64,000 nt of DNA from Thermomicrobiales bacterium (GCA_023957115.1 JAMLHN010000010.1:38824-102823), one strand, 5' to 3'. Shown: positions 52,388-63,126, counted from the stretch's first letter. Numbers and translations are program-made. Notes: generated from the letters alone by a model not told the origin.

Positions 52388-52996
52388 GGAATGAACCCGG
52401 CGCATCTCGCGGGCCAGACCCGGTTGGGCGTAGGTGTCACCGTCTTCGAGCTCCTGGGTAATGCGCTCGACGACCTCGGGGGGCTTGTTCTGGCTCAGCT
52501 TGAGCCGGGCGTCGAAACGGGTCACATGTATGCGAAGCCCGGCGGTGCCGGTTGCAACCTTGCGTGCGTAGTCCTCGTCCTGACTCAGGCTTTTCGGGTG
52601 AGCCACATGCGCCTCGAAGTGATCGGTCAACCGGTTCAGGACAGCGAAGTTTTCTTCGAAGCTCAGGAGCTCCGGAACGCCGTAGAGATGCGCGGTCGCA
52701 TGGTTCCAGGTGGGGATGAAGTCCTGTGGCGCATACCATGAGGGCGAAATGTACCCATGCGGTCCTTGTACGATGACGAGCATTTCATGCTGGCCCAGCT
52801 CGTGCAGCTTGTCGTCCGGTTTGCCGAAATGGGTCAGGATGACGATCTCGTCCGCATCTTCATCGAGCAGGATCGGATAGTGGGAGGCAATCAAGCCGTT
52901 CGAGGTCCCCGAGACAAAGGTCGCCCACGGGTTCTCACGAATGAGCCGTTTGACCTCCGCTGGATCCTCGAGCATGAAATGCGCGGTGTGTTTCAC
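52370..52996 (-). CDS. PaiB-type FMN-binding split-barrel protein
   Basis: 208 residues from a GTG at 52996, with GAGGAG about 8 bases upstream; an ATG at 52975 lies seven codons in. PaiB features: LIRENPWATFVSGTSNGLIA, then YPILLDEDADEIVILTHFGK and SPSWYAPQDFIPTWNHATAH. Length is the normal 200-210. The family is called a negative transcriptional regulator but is more likely a flavin-binding protein. The C-terminal RGVGS and stop come from the heptad array at 52353-52387. Confidence 0.88.
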   Translation of the reverse strand: MKHTAHFMLEDPAEVKRLIRENPWATFVSGTSNGLIASHYPILLDEDADEIVILTHFGKPDDKLHELGQHEMLVIVQGPHGYISPSWYAPQDFIPTWNHATAHLYGVPELLSFEENFAVLNRLTDHFEAHVAHPKSLSQDEDYARKVATGTAGLRIHVTRFDARLKLSQNKPPEVVERITQELEDGDTYAQPGLAREMRRVHSRGVGS

Positions 52997-53015
52997 CTGG
53001 GAACTCCTCGAACCG

Positions 53016-53792
53016 TTATGACCGGATGACGAGCCGGAGCGAACCGTCGTACTCCGGCTGGGCGCGTAGGTAACCGTAGCGGGCGTCCCAGGCGCCGGAG
53101 GCAAGATCAGCGGAGAGGCGCGTCTCGAACCGGCGGACCAGAGGTGGATCGACCAGCGTCCAGGACGACATGGCCCCTTGTACCCCCGGTTCCAGGAACC
53201 GCTCCGGCCGGCCGTAATACGCCTCGCAGAAGCCATCGGTGCAATCGAGCGGGATAGGAATCGGCTCCACCCGCGTTTCCGGACCGAGCAGCTCCACCAG
53301 CCACTCGATTGGGGGAAACCGTGTGCTCTCTACGTCGAGCGGTTCCGGAAAGTAGTCCGCGAGCCAGAATTCACGTAGCCGCACCGGATCGGAAACGGTT
53401 ACCACGACCGGACCACGCGACACCCGCTTCATCTCGGCGATGCCTTTGGCCAGATCGGCCCACTGGTGCACGGTGGAGGACGCCATGACCGCATCGAAAG
53501 CACCGTCGGGAAACGGCAGATGCTCCGCGACTGCGTCGATTGCCGGAGGCGAGCCCGGCGGCCGTTGCGCGCGCATGGTGGCCGAGGGTTCCACCGCGAT
53601 GACCTCCCGATCGGCCGGCTCGTAGTTGCCCGATCCCGCGCCGACGTTCAGCACGGTCCCGGCATCGCCAAGCGCCCGCGCGATCTGCGCGGCGATCCGC
53701 GGGTCGGGTTGCCGGTAGACCGCATAGCCGGTCCCGATGACCCCGTAATCGACATCACCGGCGCTTCCATCGATATGGGGGCGTGCGTTCAT
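53016..53792 (-). CDS. SAM-dependent methyltransferase
   Basis: 258 residues from the ATG at 53792. Motif I is TVLNVGAGSGNYEPADREVI, the acidic loop is AVEPSATM, and motif II is EHLPFPDGAFDAVMASSTVH. The C-terminal half is specific to a small-molecule methyltransferase group (RLREFWLADYFPEP). It is followed after 19 bases by the PaiB-like gene, so the two probably share a transcript. The substrate is unknown. Confidence 0.85.
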   Translation of the reverse strand: MNARPHIDGSAGDVDYGVIGTGYAVYRQPDPRIAAQIARALGDAGTVLNVGAGSGNYEPADREVIAVEPSATMRAQRPPGSPPAIDAVAEHLPFPDGAFDAVMASSTVHQWADLAKGIAEMKRVSRGPVVVTVSDPVRLREFWLADYFPEPLDVESTRFPPIEWLVELLGPETRVEPIPIPLDCTDGFCEAYYGRPERFLEPGVQGAMSSWTLVDPPLVRRFETRLSADLASGAWDARYGYLRAQPEYDGSLRLVIRS

Positions 53793-53905
53793 GAACGGTT
53801 CATCATACGTATCGCTCTCTTCCTGTTCCGAACTGCCGCGGCGGGTGCTACTCTTCGTCGAATCGAACATGCGAAAAAGAAGAGGCGTGCGTCAGGAGAG
53901 TTTCG

Positions 53906-55768
53906 ATGATCAGACTCAATTCTCGTCCCGGAAATCCGGTCGACCCGCAAGCGTTGCACTCCGTCGACGACATCGTGCAGGCGCGGATCGATAAGCGGAT
54001 CTCGCGCCGCCAGCTGATCGAGCGGGCGGGCCAGCTTGGGTTTGCCGCCGCGGTTACCGGCATTATGCTGCGCGCGACCGGCGACGTACAGGCGGCGCCG
54101 AACGGTGGACAAGGGCCCGCGCTGATGCGGAGACAGGACGGCGGCACCGTTCCGGTCGAAGGACCGACCGCCCCGGAGGGCACCCGCGTCGAGGGCGGCA
54201 CGTTGCTCCTCGGTGGCAACAGCGAGCCCGACACCCTGCATCCCTATCTTACCCAGCTCATGGTCGGGTTCGACATGTTCAGCGCTCCGATGGAGGGGCT
54301 GCTGGCGCTCGATGAAAACCTCATGCCGGTTCCCAGGCTGGCAACCGAATATTCGATTTCCGATGACGGGCTTTCCTATACCTTCACGTTGCGTGAAGGG
54401 GTGACGTGGCACAACGGCGAAGATTTCGTCGCCGACGATGTCGTCAACACCTGGAAGGTCGTCAACGACCCCGAATTCGGCACCTACAACACCTTTGGGT
54501 GGGATTCGGTGGTGGATGTGACCGCCTCCGAAGATGGCACGCAGGTCACTATCTCGACCGAGGAGCCGTATGCGCCGTTCATCTCGCTCACCGGTATCGC
54601 GCCGATCGTCCCGTCCAGCGCGGTCGCCGATCCAGCAGCCTTCGCCACGGATTTCGGGCGGGTGCTGACCGGGACCGGACCGTTCAAGCTGGAAGAATGG
54701 GTGCCACAGCAGCAGATCTCCTTCGTCCGCAACGACGACTACTGGGGCGAAACGGCGATTCTGGACAGGATGATCTTCCGGATCGTTCCAGACGACAACA
54801 CGGTGCTGGTCCAGCTCCGCACCGGCGAGATCCAAGTGGCCAGCAGCGCATCGGCCCTGAGCGCGATTCGGGTCAATGAGGCGCTGGGGATCGAGGGAAT
54901 CTCGATTCTGGAGAACCCAGGACCGGCCTGGCAACATTTCGATCTCAAGATCATCGACCATCTGCGCGATCCGCGGGTGCGCCAGGCGCTCGACTACGCG
55001 ACGCCGAAACAGCAGATCATCGAGCAACTGCTGGAAAACATGGTGCTTCCATCCTCGGCCGATACCACCCCGGGGACCTGGGCCTGGGATCCCGATCTGC
55101 CGCCAACCCCATATGATCCCGACAAGGCGAAGGCCCTGCTCGAAGAAGCCGGCCTCACCTTTGCCGATGGGGTCTGGAGCGGTCCGACGCCGACCCCGGA
55201 GGTCGATATCGACGTGCTGACCGACAAGAGCGGACCGGTCATGCCGCTCGAGATCGAGATGTGGACCACCTCGGGGGAAACGCAGAACGAGCTGGTCATG
55301 CAAGTCGTGGCGCAGGCGTGGGAGCAGATTGGCGTCAAGACAGAGCAGAAGTTCGAGGATGTCTCGACCATCTGGGGACCGGAGGGGTATCAGTTCACGG
55401 AGAAGATGACCGCCGGACTCTATGCCTGGTTCAACTCGTCCGATCCGGACAACACCTGGTATTGGAGCTCGCAGTACATTCCTGATACGCCCACCGGGTC
55501 CGGCGGCAATGTGCAATCGTTCTTCTTCCCCTTCAACTTCCAGGACGAGATCGATGCCATCATCGATCCGGCCGTCGCAGAGCTCGATCAGGAGACGCGG
55601 CGGGAGGCGTATTTTGCCTCGCAGAAACTGCTCAACGAACAAGTGCCGACCATCTTCCTGTATTGGTACAAGCTCTTTTCGGCGGTGACGAACCAGCTCG
55701 GCGGTTTCTACCCGACCACCTTCAACTCGCTCTTCTGGAATGCAAACGAGTGGTACTTGACGGAGTAG
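53906..55768 (+). CDS. Peptide-type ABC substrate-binding protein (family 5, Tat signal)
   Basis: 620 residues. A twin-Arg signal lies at about 33-60 (ISRRQLIERAGQLGFAAAVT). The family 5 signature is read at LMVGFDMFSAPMEGLLALDE, LSYTFTLREGVTWHNGEDFV and GTGPFKLEEW. It is the first gene of a complete binding-protein/permease/permease set and is separated from the DppB-like gene by 169 bases with heptad repeats. It resembles the protein at 28445-30091 but is longer and clearly a distinct paralogue. Confidence 0.93.
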   Translation: MIRLNSRPGNPVDPQALHSVDDIVQARIDKRISRRQLIERAGQLGFAAAVTGIMLRATGDVQAAPNGGQGPALMRRQDGGTVPVEGPTAPEGTRVEGGTLLLGGNSEPDTLHPYLTQLMVGFDMFSAPMEGLLALDENLMPVPRLATEYSISDDGLSYTFTLREGVTWHNGEDFVADDVVNTWKVVNDPEFGTYNTFGWDSVVDVTASEDGTQVTISTEEPYAPFISLTGIAPIVPSSAVADPAAFATDFGRVLTGTGPFKLEEWVPQQQISFVRNDDYWGETAILDRMIFRIVPDDNTVLVQLRTGEIQVASSASALSAIRVNEALGIEGISILENPGPAWQHFDLKIIDHLRDPRVRQALDYATPKQQIIEQLLENMVLPSSADTTPGTWAWDPDLPPTPYDPDKAKALLEEAGLTFADGVWSGPTPTPEVDIDVLTDKSGPVMPLEIEMWTTSGETQNELVMQVVAQAWEQIGVKTEQKFEDVSTIWGPEGYQFTEKMTAGLYAWFNSSDPDNTWYWSSQYIPDTPTGSGGNVQSFFFPFNFQDEIDAIIDPAVAELDQETRREAYFASQKLLNEQVPTIFLYWYKLFSAVTNQLGGFYPTTFNSLFWNANEWYLTE

Positions 55769-55822
55769 TACGTGGGTCCTGAGTTCTGAGAAGTTGAAGC
55801 AGAACGAGTTGGGGCGGAGTTC

Positions 55823-55836
55823 GGGGGCCGGAGGCC
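55823..55836. repeat. Heptad repeat, GGAGGCC family
   Basis: GGGGGCC, GGAGGCC, followed by a partial third unit. Confidence 0.6.
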
Positions 55837-55870
55837 GGGGAAATGACGTCAGAAGCTAATTCAACGACAC

Positions 55871-55937
55871 CTCCGGGCTCCGGACTCGGTACTCCGGACA
55901 TTCCGCATGCTGCGTGCCGCATGCTGCCTGCTCCGTC
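55871..55937. repeat. Heptad repeats up to the DppB-like start codon
   Basis: CTCCGGG, CTCCGGA, CTCGGTA, CTCCGGA (55871-55898), then CCGCATG, CTGCGTG, CCGCATG, CTGCCTG, CTCCGTC (55903-55937). The last unit touches the ATG at 55938, leaving no room for a normal ribosome site. Confidence 0.85.
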
Positions 55938-56888
55938 ATGAGCAGGTTTCTGATTCGCCGGTTGCTGGGAGCGATTCCGCTGCTCTTTGGCGTGGCGGTG
56001 ATCTCCTTCATGCTGATGCAGGTGGCGCCGGGCGGTCCCGACGCCACCTACGCACGCAGCCCACGTATGACCGATGAGCGCCTGCAGGCATTGCGCGAGA
56101 AGATGGGGTTGGATCAGTCGATTCCGGTGCAGTTCGTCAAGTGGATCCAGAACCTCCTGCGCGGCGATCTGGGCTCCTCCTACGTGCAGAACCGCCCCGT
56201 AACCCAGGTCATCCAGGATGCGTTTCCGAACACGCTGCTGCTGGTGACCGTGGGGCTCATCCTGGCGCTGGTCTTTGCGCTCCTCTTCGGCGTGCTGGCG
56301 GCGGTCAATCCGTACGGATGGTTCGACAACGTCACCGCGCTCATCTCCTATTTCGGCCTGGCCATGCCGGTCTTCTGGTTCGGGTTGATGTTGCAGATCC
56401 TCTTTTCCGTGAAGCTCGGCTGGTTGCCGTCGAGCGGGCTGCACGATCCGCAGAACCCAGGCGTTCTGGACACATTGGAGCATCTCGTTCTGCCGGCGGT
56501 CACGCTGGCGATCGGCAGCATCGCCGTCTGGAGCCGGTATATTCGGTCCTCGACCATCGAGACGCTGCAGCACGACTATGTGCGCACGGCGCGCGCCAAG
56601 GGCTTGTCCGACCGCAGCGTGCTCTCCCGTCACGTGCTGCGCAATTCATTGACTTCCTTTATAACGGTTGCCGCGATCGATATTCCCCTCTATCTGACCG
56701 GGGTGGTGTTCATCGAAACCGTCTTTTCCCTGCCGGGAATGGGGCGGCTCTTCTACGACTCGCTGACCCGGCGGGACTATCCGGTGCTGATGGGTATCCT
56801 GATGTTCAGCGCGACGCTGATCATCATCGGCAATCTGATTGCGGATCTGATCTACGCCAAGCTCGATCCACGGGTGAGCTTCGAATGA
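55938..56888 (+). CDS. DppB/OppB-type ABC permease
   Basis: 316 residues from the ATG at 55938 (MSRFLIRRLLGAIPLLFGVA). The APGGPDATYA periplasmic segment and the coupling loop HVLRNSLTSFITVAAIDIPL are diagnostic. About six membrane helices. It overlaps the next gene by 4 bases (ATGA). The upstream leader consists of heptad repeats rather than a Shine-Dalgarno site. Confidence 0.94.
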   Translation: MSRFLIRRLLGAIPLLFGVAVISFMLMQVAPGGPDATYARSPRMTDERLQALREKMGLDQSIPVQFVKWIQNLLRGDLGSSYVQNRPVTQVIQDAFPNTLLLVTVGLILALVFALLFGVLAAVNPYGWFDNVTALISYFGLAMPVFWFGLMLQILFSVKLGWLPSSGLHDPQNPGVLDTLEHLVLPAVTLAIGSIAVWSRYIRSSTIETLQHDYVRTARAKGLSDRSVLSRHVLRNSLTSFITVAAIDIPLYLTGVVFIETVFSLPGMGRLFYDSLTRRDYPVLMGILMFSATLIIIGNLIADLIYAKLDPRVSFE

Positions 56889-57793
56889 GCGCCGGGGTCG
56901 TCACGCTCGATGAGGTTGTTGGCAACGATGCCGGATTCGTGCAGGCGCGCACGCCCACGCAGCTGGCCTGGGGCCGGTTCAAACGGTCCCGCCTGGCAAT
57001 CATGGGGGTGGCGATGCTGGCGGTCATCATCCTGCTTTCGGTATTGGCGCCCTGGATTGCCCCGCACGGGCAGAATGAGATCGACCTGTTCAGCATCAAG
57101 GCACCACCGAGCCGGGAGCATCTGCTGGGCACCGATTCGCTCGGCCGGGATGTGCTCTCCCGTTTGCTCTACGGCGGCCGGATGTCGCTTGCCATCGGGA
57201 TCGCCGCCGCGTTGATTTGCACGTTGGTCGGTATCTTCTTTGGCGCCATTGCCGGCTACTACGGCGGCTGGATCGATGGCACGATCATGCGATTCGTCGA
57301 TCTGATGCTGGCGTTTCCGAGCATCTTTCTGCTGCTCATCATCGCCGCCATGTTCGAGGGGATCTCGGTCTGGGGCGTCATCCTCTTTCTGGGACTCTTT
57401 AGCTGGATGTGGCTGACACGCATCATCCGGGGCGAGTTTCTTTCCCTGAAGCAGCGTGATTTTGTCGAAGCCGCCCGCTCGATCGGCACGCCGGACGGAC
57501 AGATCATCCGGCGGCATCTGCTGCCAAATGTGATCGGCGCGATCGTGGTGACCTTTACGCTGGATGTCGCGTTGTTCATGCTGGCCGAGGCGGGGTTGTC
57601 GTTCCTCGGATTTGGGGTGCCGCCCGGTATCCCGACCTGGGGAAATATGCTCAACGAAAGCCGCACCGACTACCTGAGCGAACCACTGCTGGCGGTCGTT
57701 CCCGGTCTGGCATTGACCCTCTGCGTGCTGGCGTTCAACTTCGTCGGCGACGGTCTCCGCGACGCCTTCGACCCCAAGGGGATCCGCGGGTAG
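56885..57793 (+). CDS. DppC/OppC-type ABC permease
   Basis: 302 residues. The DppC landmark GTDSLGRDVLSRLLYGGRMS and the EAA loop HLLPNVIGAIVVTFTLDVAL are present, as is the C-terminal GDGLRDAFDPKGIRG. It is complete, unlike the homologue at 26496-27406, for which it serves as a template showing where that gene breaks. The ATPases are not encoded here. Confidence 0.94.
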   Translation: MSAGVVTLDEVVGNDAGFVQARTPTQLAWGRFKRSRLAIMGVAMLAVIILLSVLAPWIAPHGQNEIDLFSIKAPPSREHLLGTDSLGRDVLSRLLYGGRMSLAIGIAAALICTLVGIFFGAIAGYYGGWIDGTIMRFVDLMLAFPSIFLLLIIAAMFEGISVWGVILFLGLFSWMWLTRIIRGEFLSLKQRDFVEAARSIGTPDGQIIRRHLLPNVIGAIVVTFTLDVALFMLAEAGLSFLGFGVPPGIPTWGNMLNESRTDYLSEPLLAVVPGLALTLCVLAFNFVGDGLRDAFDPKGIRG

Positions 57794-57805
57794 CGTGTTT
57801 TGTTG

Positions 57806-57852
57806 GTCCAGTGTCCAGTGCGGTCGAATGAGGCCGGGGGCCGGAGGCCGGA
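57806..57852. repeat. Heptad repeats, GTCCAGT and GGCCGGA families
   Basis: GTCCAGT, GTCCAGT, GCGGTCG, then GGCCGGG, GGCCGGA, GGCCGGA (57832-57852), 12 bases after the permease stop. Confidence 0.8.
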
Positions 57853-57916
57853 GTAGCTCAGGACCTCGTACGACGCCGGGACCTTGGTTGTCCCGAAGCA
57901 AGCCTCCTCATCCTGC

Positions 57917-58008
57917 CCTCTCCCCCGTGCGCGGGGGAGAGGAACGCGCCACACAGCCAGGCATCTCGTTCATCGTCTCCCCTTGCCCCTCCGCAGAGGG
58001 AAAAGGGG
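57917..58008. repeat. Two adjacent GC-rich hairpins (REP-like)
   Basis: CCTCTCCCCC-GTGCGC-GGGGGAGAGG (57917-57942) and a second stem at 57979-58008 (CCCCTT... / ...AAAAGGGG). Similar hairpin texts occur as dispersed elements in many bacteria; they may act as bidirectional terminators for the two convergent operons. Confidence 0.6.
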
Positions 58009-58040
58009 CCGGGGGATAGGGGTTGTCCCGCAAACACCCC

Positions 58041-58070
58041 TTGACAAGTAAAGAACATACGTTCTATGAT
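58041..58070 (+). promoter_or_regulatory. LexA-box promoter without an evident gene
   Basis: TTGACA, 18 bases, TATGAT is a near-consensus vegetative promoter. The spacer contains AGAACATACGTTCT (58052-58065), a GAAC-N4-GTTC SOS box. The only frame below it (about 41 codons from 58066) overlaps the -10 and shows no known domain. Confidence 0.65.
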
Positions 58071-58273
58071 TCAATCAAGCGGCACGTTTGGCAACGAGCG
58101 CGGGCCTGGGCAGCAGATCATCGTGCCCGGGCTGGTTACCCGTCATCCCCACTCGGTGCTGGATCCCGGTTCTGCAGAACGTCAAGGTTGATCCCACCGC
58201 CTAATCATCTCTTCGTGTCAACCCGTTCCCGGTAGGGGCGGGTCCCTGTGCCATGCGTTCCGACAAACACCCC

Positions 58274-60726
58274 TCATCCACCCGCCGGGACTCCGATCCG
58301 CCACGTCCACCCGCGATCTCCGGCGGGTCCTCGAAATGCTCGCGGGAGTAGGCCACGGCCTTCTGGATCGAGTTTTCCAGCTCGGCGATGAGGGCGCCCG
58401 AACGCTGGCGAAAACGAGTGGCCTGTTTGAGCGCCTGCGCCGCCAGGTGATAACGGCTCATAGTCGTTCAGGACGACCATGTCGAATGGCGTCGTCGTGG
58501 TGCCTTCCTCGTTGAATCCGCGTACGTGGAACCGTTCCGGGTTGACCCGTCCATGCACGATCTCGTGAATCGCTCGCTGATAGCCATGGAAGGCGAAGAT
58601 CACCGGTTTGTCGGCGGTGAAGAGATCGACGAACCGGGTCTGGTCCATGCCATGCGGATGCACATCCGGGGTGAAGAGCGACATGAGATCGACCACGTTG
58701 ACCACGCGCACCTTCATGTCCGGCACCCGCTCGCGCAGCCATTCGACCGCCGCCAGCGATTCCTGGGTTGGGACATCGCCCGCCGCCGCCATCACGACAT
58801 CCGGTTCGAGGTCTTCCTCATTGCTGGCCCAATGCCAGATCGAGGCTCCGTCGATGCAATGCTGCTCGGCCTCGTCCAGCGTCAGGTACTGCAGATGCGG
58901 TTGCTTGTCGATGACGACTGTTGACGTAGTTGCGCGATTGCAGGCAGTGCTCACCCACCGAGAGCAGCGCGTATTGGCGTCCGACGGCAGATAGATGTTG
59001 GCGAGACCGCGCCCTTCTTGGAGAGCATGACGTCGATCAGCCCGGGACCCTGGTGGCTGAACCCGTTGTGATCGTTGCGCCAAAGGTCGAGGCAGGATGT
59101 TGAGCGAGGAGTAGGATCGGTTCGCGCCAGGGAAGAGCGGCGGCTTCCTGCAGCCACTTCGAATGTTCACGATTATCGATGCGGCGACCATGGCAAATGA
59201 CTCGTAGGTGGGGAAGAGTCCATGCCGGCCGGTCAGGGTATAGGCTTCCAGCCACCCTTCGCAATTGTGCTCGCTCAGCACTTCCATCACCCGACCGTCC
59301 GGGCTGAGATGATCGTCGATATCGAGCAAGGGACCGACCCAACAGCGAGTTCTCCACCTGGAGCACATCGCCCAGCCGGTTCGAGGTCAGCTCGTCCGGT
59401 GAAAAGATCCGGAAGTTCTTCTCGTCCGCGTTCAGAGAAAACACCACATCCCGCAGGAAGGTTCCGAAGGGACGCGTGTTCTCGCACCAGCTTCCACCCG
59501 GCGATTCGATGGGCAGCTCGAAATCGTGCGGATCGGGGAGCTTCAGATCGACCAGCAGCCTGCCGCCGTTGGCATGCGGGTTCGCGCCCATCCGCCGATC
59601 GCCGTCCGGCGCCAGCTCGGCGAGCTCCGGTATCAATCTGCCCGAGGCATCGAACAGCGTTTCGGGACGATAACTCCGCAACCAGGCGTCCAATTGCTGC
59701 AAGTGCTCGGGATTCTGCACCACCCCGGAGAGTGGAACCTGATGTGCCCGGAAGGTACCGGAAACAGGCGTTCCATCGACCACCGTTGGACCGGTCCACC
59801 CCTTGGGGGTGCGCAGCACGATGGCCGGCCAGCGGGGCTGCCCCTGGAATCCCTTTGTGCGCGCTTCGGTCTGGATCTCGGCAATGGCGTCGTGCGCCCA
59901 TTCGAGTACCGTCGCGAAGTCCTGAAAGACCTGGGCCGGATCGTCGCCGCAGACGAAACGCACCTCGTAGCCATGCCCTTCGATCAGATGGCGGATGTCG
60001 TCATCGGCCATGCGGGACATCACGGTTGGATTGGCGATCTTGTAGCCGTTGAGATGCAGGATCGGCAGCACCGCGCCGTCCCGGACCGGGTTCAGAAACG
60101 AGACGCCTTGCCAACCCCCAGCCCAGTGATTTCGGTTTCGCTTCGCCATCCCCGATCACGGCGGCGACCAGCAGATCGGGATTGTCGAAGGCCGCGCCGA
60201 AGGCATGGCTGAGCACATACCCCAGCTCGCCGCCTTCGTGAATCGAACCGGGGGTCGGTACGCTGACATGACTGGGAATGCCGCCCGGCGTGGAAAACTG
60301 CCGGAAGAGCTGGCGCATGCCCACCCCGTCCTGAGAGACGGAGGGGTAGATCTCGGAATAGGTTCCTTCCAGATAGACCTGCGCCACGATTGCCGGACCG
60401 CCGTGACCGGGTCCCGCCAGATAGATGGCATCGACATCCCGCTCTTTGATCAGCCGGTTGAGCTGGACATAGATCAGATTCAGGCCGGGAGATGTCCCCC
60501 AGTGCCCGAGCAGGCGCGGTTTGATCTGTTCTTTGGTCAACGGCTCGCGCAGGAGTGGATTGTTCTGCAGATAGATCTGTCCGACGGTCAGATAGTTGGA
60601 GGCGTCCCAATAGCGGAGCATCTTGTCCAGCAGATCGGCTGGAAGCGGACCATCGGCTTTGGGAGGAGATGGGGTGACATCGGTCGCCACCACGGACGAA
60701 AGGTCGGGATCGAAAACGTAGTTCAT
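58274..60726 (-). pseudogene. xfp: Phosphoketolase, broken into many frames
   Basis: All landmarks of a ~800-residue phosphoketolase are present in order, but in alternating frames: [20 protein letters not shown] and [20 protein letters not shown], then [20 protein letters not shown] (60726 to about 60150); [20 protein letters not shown] (to about 59340); WVGPLLDIDDHLSPDGRVME and [36 protein letters not shown] in a third frame; VVIDKQPHLQYLTLDEAEQH to TTTTPFDMVVLN; and SRYHLAAQALKQATRF at the end. About eight indels in 2.45 kb are needed. The enzyme splits xylulose-5-P or fructose-6-P to acetyl-P, the AckA substrate. The start overlaps ackA by 4 bases. Confidence 0.85.
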
Positions 60727-61898
60727 ATCGTGCGCTCCCTGCGTATCAACTCGACCGTGTCCCGCGCGATCATGCGCTCCTCGTCAGCGGGGAGCACCAT
60801 CACCCGGACCGGCGCGTTTTCATACGAAATTTCCGTAGCATCCTCGGTATTCTTCTCGGGATCGATCCGAATACCGGCGTAGTCGAAATCGCGACCGATG
60901 CGTGCCCGGATCTCGGCTGCATGCTCGCCGACGCCCCCGGTGAAGACCAGCAGATCGACCCCGCCCAGAACCGCCAGCAACCCACCGAGTTGTTTCCGCG
61001 CCAGATAGACATAGAGCTCCAGTGCGATGGCGGTTTGGGGGTCGTCCTCATGGTCGAGCAATATCTTCATGTCGGCCGAGCGTTGGGAAACCCCACGCAA
61101 ACCGGCCTGATTGGTGACAAGCGCGGCAACCTCGTCGATGGTGCGGCCGGTCTGCTGGAGGAGATAGAGCATCACCCCGGGATCGAGATCGCCGGACCGG
61201 GTTCCCATCATCAGACCGCCGAGGGGGGTGAACCCCATGGTGGTCTCGACGCTCTTGCCATCCAGTATCGCCGCCATGCTGGCGCCGTTGCCGAGATGGG
61301 CAACGACCGTGCGCGATCCCATCCGGTCGCCCAGCCGATCGACGATCGAGGCGTAGCTGAGTCCATGGAAGCCGTAGCGGATCACGCCCGCCTGCTCGAA
61401 TTCGGGTGGCAATGGATACCGCTGGGCCACCGCCGGCATGGTGCGGTGGAAGGCGGTGTCGAAACAGGCGACCTGGGGAAGATCGGGAAAGGCGGCACGG
61501 GTGGCGGCAATGGCCGCCAGTGATTGCGGCAGGTGATTCGGCGCGAACGGAACGATCGTTTCGAGGGTGGCGATCATCGCGTCGTCGATGCGGGCTGGAG
61601 CGAAAAAGTCCGCCCCGCCGTGCACCAACCGGTGCCCGATGGCGCGCAACGACTCCAGCTCGCCGTTGCGGCCGAGCCAGTCGATCAGGGCTGCCAACGC
61701 CTCGCCATGATCCTTCGCCACGAGCGGTTCGCTCGCGATCTCTTTGCCGGTTCCGCCGGTGATCTGTAGCGTCGATTCGTGCCCGATATGCTCGACGAGC
61801 GTGGTCAGATGACGGGTTTCGAGATCATTGGCGTCGTAGATCGCGGCTTTGAGACTGGACGAACCGGTATTGACCGTCAGGACCGTCTGCTCAGGCAC
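60723..61898 (-). CDS. ackA: Acetate kinase
   Basis: 391 residues, normal length. Diagnostic words: [16 protein letters not shown] at the start, [66 protein letters not shown] and [13 protein letters not shown]. It converts acetyl-P plus ADP to acetate plus ATP. It overlaps the phosphoketolase gene by 4 bases and the kinase gene by 8, so the three form one operon for the phosphoketolase route. Confidence 0.97.
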   Translation of the reverse strand: MPEQTVLTVNTGSSSLKAAIYDANDLETRHLTTLVEHIGHESTLQITGGTGKEIASEPLVAKDHGEALAALIDWLGRNGELESLRAIGHRLVHGGADFFAPARIDDAMIATLETIVPFAPNHLPQSLAAIAATRAAFPDLPQVACFDTAFHRTMPAVAQRYPLPPEFEQAGVIRYGFHGLSYASIVDRLGDRMGSRTVVAHLGNGASMAAILDGKSVETTMGFTPLGGLMMGTRSGDLDPGVMLYLLQQTGRTIDEVAALVTNQAGLRGVSQRSADMKILLDHEDDPQTAIALELYVYLARKQLGGLLAVLGGVDLLVFTGGVGEHAAEIRARIGRDFDYAGIRIDPEKNTEDATEISYENAPVRVMVLPADEERMIARDTVELIRRERTI

Positions 61899-63036
61899 GG
61901 ATCATCGTCCGATCTGGCAGCAATGCGCCGATCGCTCCCGCGGCATCGAGCACGGTCAACAGGGGATCGAGCGATGCCGGACCGTCCACGCCGGTATCGA
62001 CGGTCGCGGCCAATGCCCCTTCCGGAATGCGAAGCGGGATATCGCGCAGCAGCTTTTGCTGATGCTCCCGGATCTGCATGCTCGCGTCGGAGGGGTCGTT
62101 CCGTTCGCGCGCACGTCGCTCGAGGCGTTGCCGCGCGACCGCCGTCCAGCTCGGTCCAGACGATGGCGACCGAATCCCGCGTTCCGCTGACGGCGGCGAA
62201 TCGCTCGCGTTGGTCGTTATCGAGGAAGGTTGCATCGACAATGGCCGTTCGCTTCCGCTTGAGCGCGGCTGTCGCCAATGCCAGCAACCGGTCGTAGGTG
62301 CGTTCGGTCCAGTCGGCGGCATAGATCCCCTGATGCCGCCCGGCCGCGGCCGAGTCGACTGCCAGACCGGCCAGCTCCTAGTGTACCCGGTCGGATGCGA
62401 AAACGGTCCCACCGGTCACCCGGGCGATTGCGGCGGCGACGGTCGATTTTCCGCTCCCGCTCAAACCGGAGACGAGGACGAGCATGGGTGCGATCGGGGT
62501 TGCGAAGGCGGTCGCGAGATCGAGATAGCTGGCCGCTTCGAAGGCGAAGACGCGATCCCGGTCCGCGTCCCGTCCGCTGCGCTCCAATGCGGCGACTTTG
62601 GCCCGCACCAATGCGCGATGGGCCGCGTAGAGATCGACGACCGGTTGCGGCAGATCGAATCCGGCCGCGCGGTAGCGTTCCAGCAGCTCCGCCGCGACCT
62701 CCTGCGCACCGAGCCGGCGCAAGTCCATAAGGAGGAAGGCAAGATCGCTGGCGACATCGGCGCAGCGAATGGCGATCTCGAACTCGACGCAGTCGTAGAT
62801 CTGCATGGCGTCCGGTTCGAGGCAGATATGCTCGCACCGCAGATCGCCATGTCCCTCGCCCAGCCACGTCTCGAACCGGGCGTCGAGCAGCTCACGCTCG
62901 GCAGTCAGATACCGCCGCATCGAACGATCGACCAGCGCGAGCTGGGCCGGGCCCAGGATGTCGCCGGCGGCCTCGGCGACCTGGTCGAGATTGTCGGTCA
63001 GCACGGTCAGATAGACATCCGGATCGGCCGGACACT

Positions 63037-63090
63037 TCGTCGTCCCAACCGCAACCCCCGTCGTCCCGACCGCAGCGGAGGGACCTCTCG
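63037..63090. repeat. Dispersed element GTCCCGACCG type, one full and one partial copy
   Basis: CGTCGTCCCAACCGCAAC is followed by CCCGTCGTCCCGACCGCAGC and GGAGGGACCTC. The second copy matches 26424-26453. It is read in frame by the kinase gene. Confidence 0.75.
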
Positions 63091-63126
63091 TTGCCCGCGA
63101 CCCTTCCGCCGGTTCACTCCTCCCCC

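Noticed and set aside
58274..60726. True inactivation of phosphoketolase
   Set aside because: Not accepted as fact: all family words are conserved between shifts and the operon partner is intact, so sequencing error is at least as likely.
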